Shown here piece after piece: positions 5,743 to 6,574 of a DNA stretch of 6,574 bases. Each line of letters begins with the position of its first letter. Within the stretch, counting starts at the first letter, position 1. The stretch lies in NCBI GenBank assembly GCA_001564255.1, contig LKNC01000161.1, forward strand, positions 1 to 6,574, read 5' to 3'. A program made the translations under genes and the position numbers. This DNA is from Natrialbaceae archaeon Tc-Br11_E2g1. Its GTDB lineage: Archaea; Halobacteriota; Halobacteria; Halobacteriales; Natrialbaceae. The notes beneath the pieces were generated by a model. That model was not told where the DNA came from. It saw only the letters and a program-made list of their open reading frames with translations, and did no database searches.

Positions 5743-5753
5743 GTTGGCCCAAC
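5743..5753. repeat. Short palindrome GTTGG-C-CCAAC downstream of TFB
   Basis: A perfect 5-bp-arm palindrome around one C, about 47 nt past the TFB stop on the minus strand. There is no T-tract after it, so it is not a convincing terminator. No other terminator for TFB is evident between 5700 and 5799. Confidence 0.3.
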
Positions 5754-5799
5754 TTCGGCTCCGACGCCACCCGACGGACGACCTCGGAGGCGGCACCGA

Positions 5800-6574
5800 C
5801 TACGCCTCGGAGGCCTCGAGCAACTCGTGATACCGGTTGCGGATCGTCACTTCGGAGATGTCCGCGACCTCGCTGACCGCGGTTTGGGTCACCTGTTCGT
5901 TCGTGAGCAAGGCGCCGGCGTACACCGCAGCCGCAGCGAGACCGACGGGCGACTTGCCGCTGTGGACCCCCGCCCCTTTTGCGGTCTCGAGTAACTGCCG
6001 TGCCCGGCGTTCGGTCCCCTCCGAGAGCCCGAGGTCACTCACGAAACGGGGGACGTAGCTGACCGGGTCGGCGGGTTTGACCTCGAGACCGAGTTCACGG
6101 ACGACGTAGCGGTAGGTGCGGGCGATCTCGGTTTTTTCGACGCGGCTGACCGACGCGATCTCGTCCAAACTACGCGGGGTGCCCGCCTGGCGGGCGGCGG
6201 CGTACAGCGAGGCGGTGGCGACGCCCTCGATCGACCGCCCCGGGAGGAGGTCGTCCTCGAGGGCACGCCGATAGATCACACTCGAGGTCTCCCGGACGTT
6301 CTCGGGGAGCCCCAAGGCGCTCGCCATGCGGTCGATCTCGCCGAGGGCCTGTTTGAGGTTGCGCTCTCTGGAGTCGCGGGTGCGAAAGCGCTCGTTCCAG
6401 GTGCGAAGCCGCTGCATCTTCTGGCGCTGGCGACTCGAGAGCGAACGGCCGTAGGCGTCTTTGTCCTGCCAGCCGATGTTCGTCGAGAGTCCCTGGTCGT
6501 GCATCATCTTGGTGGTGGGGGCACCGACGCGGCTCTTTTTGTCCTTCTCGGCGGCGTCGAACGCGCGCCACTCC
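5800..6574 (-). CDS. tfb: Transcription initiation factor IIB (TFB), 5'-partial
   Basis: This archaeal TFB bridges TBP-bound TATA/BRE DNA and RNA polymerase. The frame stays open to the right edge: 22 residues (EWRAFDAAEKDKKSRVGAP and on) precede the Met at 6507, so that Met is internal. There are 257 visible residues. The N-terminal zinc ribbon lies outside the window. Visible parts are the B-reader/linker region with SRVGAP and the LSTNIGWQDKDAYG segment, then two cyclin-like repeats at about visible residues 72-162 and 169-255. The second ends in the helix-turn-helix that contacts BRE (EVADISEVTIRNRYHEL). It ends with EASEA at a TAG stop. Haloarchaea usually carry several TFB paralogues; which one this is cannot be told here. 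It is upstream of the redox operon on the same strand, with 253 bp between them, so it is probably a separate transcript. Confidence 0.96.
   Translation of the reverse strand, partial: EWRAFDAAEKDKKSRVGAPTTKMMHDQGLSTNIGWQDKDAYGRSLSSRQRQKMQRLRTWNERFRTRDSRERNLKQALGEIDRMASALGLPENVRETSSVIYRRALEDDLLPGRSIEGVATASLYAAARQAGTPRSLDEIASVSRVEKTEIARTYRYVVRELGLEVKPADPVSYVPRFVSDLGLSEGTERRARQLLETAKGAGVHSGKSPVGLAAAAVYAGALLTNEQVTQTAVSEVADISEVTIRNRYHELLEASEA

Noticed and set aside
5800..6507. Met at 6507 as the start of a short TFB lacking the zinc ribbon
   Set aside because: The 22 in-frame residues upstream (including EWRAFDAAEKDKKSRVGAP) are typical TFB sequence, so the gene continues beyond the window.
1..6574. 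tRNA, rRNA, CRISPR array, insertion sequence or attachment site
   Set aside because: None seen: no regularly spaced repeats, no transposase frame, no terminal inverted repeats and no cloverleaf-like sequence. Nearly all of the window is accounted for by housekeeping-type genes.

Overview
The window comes from a haloarchaeon (class Halobacteria). The supporting signs are high G+C with strong third-position G/C bias, very acidic predicted proteins, an archaeal TFB (TFIIB) gene, a Tat-type signal on a redox protein, a perfect GGAGGTGA Shine-Dalgarno, and near absence of the tetranucleotide CTAG (three copies found by eye). Genus cannot be fixed from the sequence.

Layout, left to right. (1) A plus-strand asparagine-synthase-family gene whose 5' end lies outside the window. 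(2) Convergent to it, and sharing a CTAG that supplies both stop codons, a minus-strand Mrp/ApbC-type Fe-S carrier ATPase with an unusual acidic repeat tail. (3) A 130-bp gap with a possible terminator and the mrp promoter. (4) A tight three-gene minus-strand operon. Its genes, in transcription order, are a four-cluster [4Fe-4S] ferredoxin-like subunit with an internal twin-arginine signal, a ten-helix NrfD/PsrC-family quinone-interacting membrane subunit, and a 95-residue two-helix membrane protein that I do not recognise. Both junctions are ATGA overlaps. (5) A 253-bp, relatively AT-rich control region. (6) The C-terminal part of a TFB gene on the minus strand, cut by the window's right edge.

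The centre of interest is the redox operon. It has the electron-transfer subunit and membrane anchor of a complex-iron-sulfur or Alternative-Complex-III-like enzyme. No molybdopterin or cytochrome c subunit lies next to it: TFB is upstream and mrp downstream. Its upstream region contains CGAA-TATG-TTCG, an exact match to the CGAA-N4-TTCG palindrome that I recall for the haloarchaeal anaerobic regulator NarO. It lies upstream of a TATA-like element, with further inverted repeats between and below them. Taken together (inference), this looks like an anaerobically controlled membrane module that passes electrons between the quinone pool and an unidentified partner. The neighbouring Mrp could help supply its iron-sulfur clusters.
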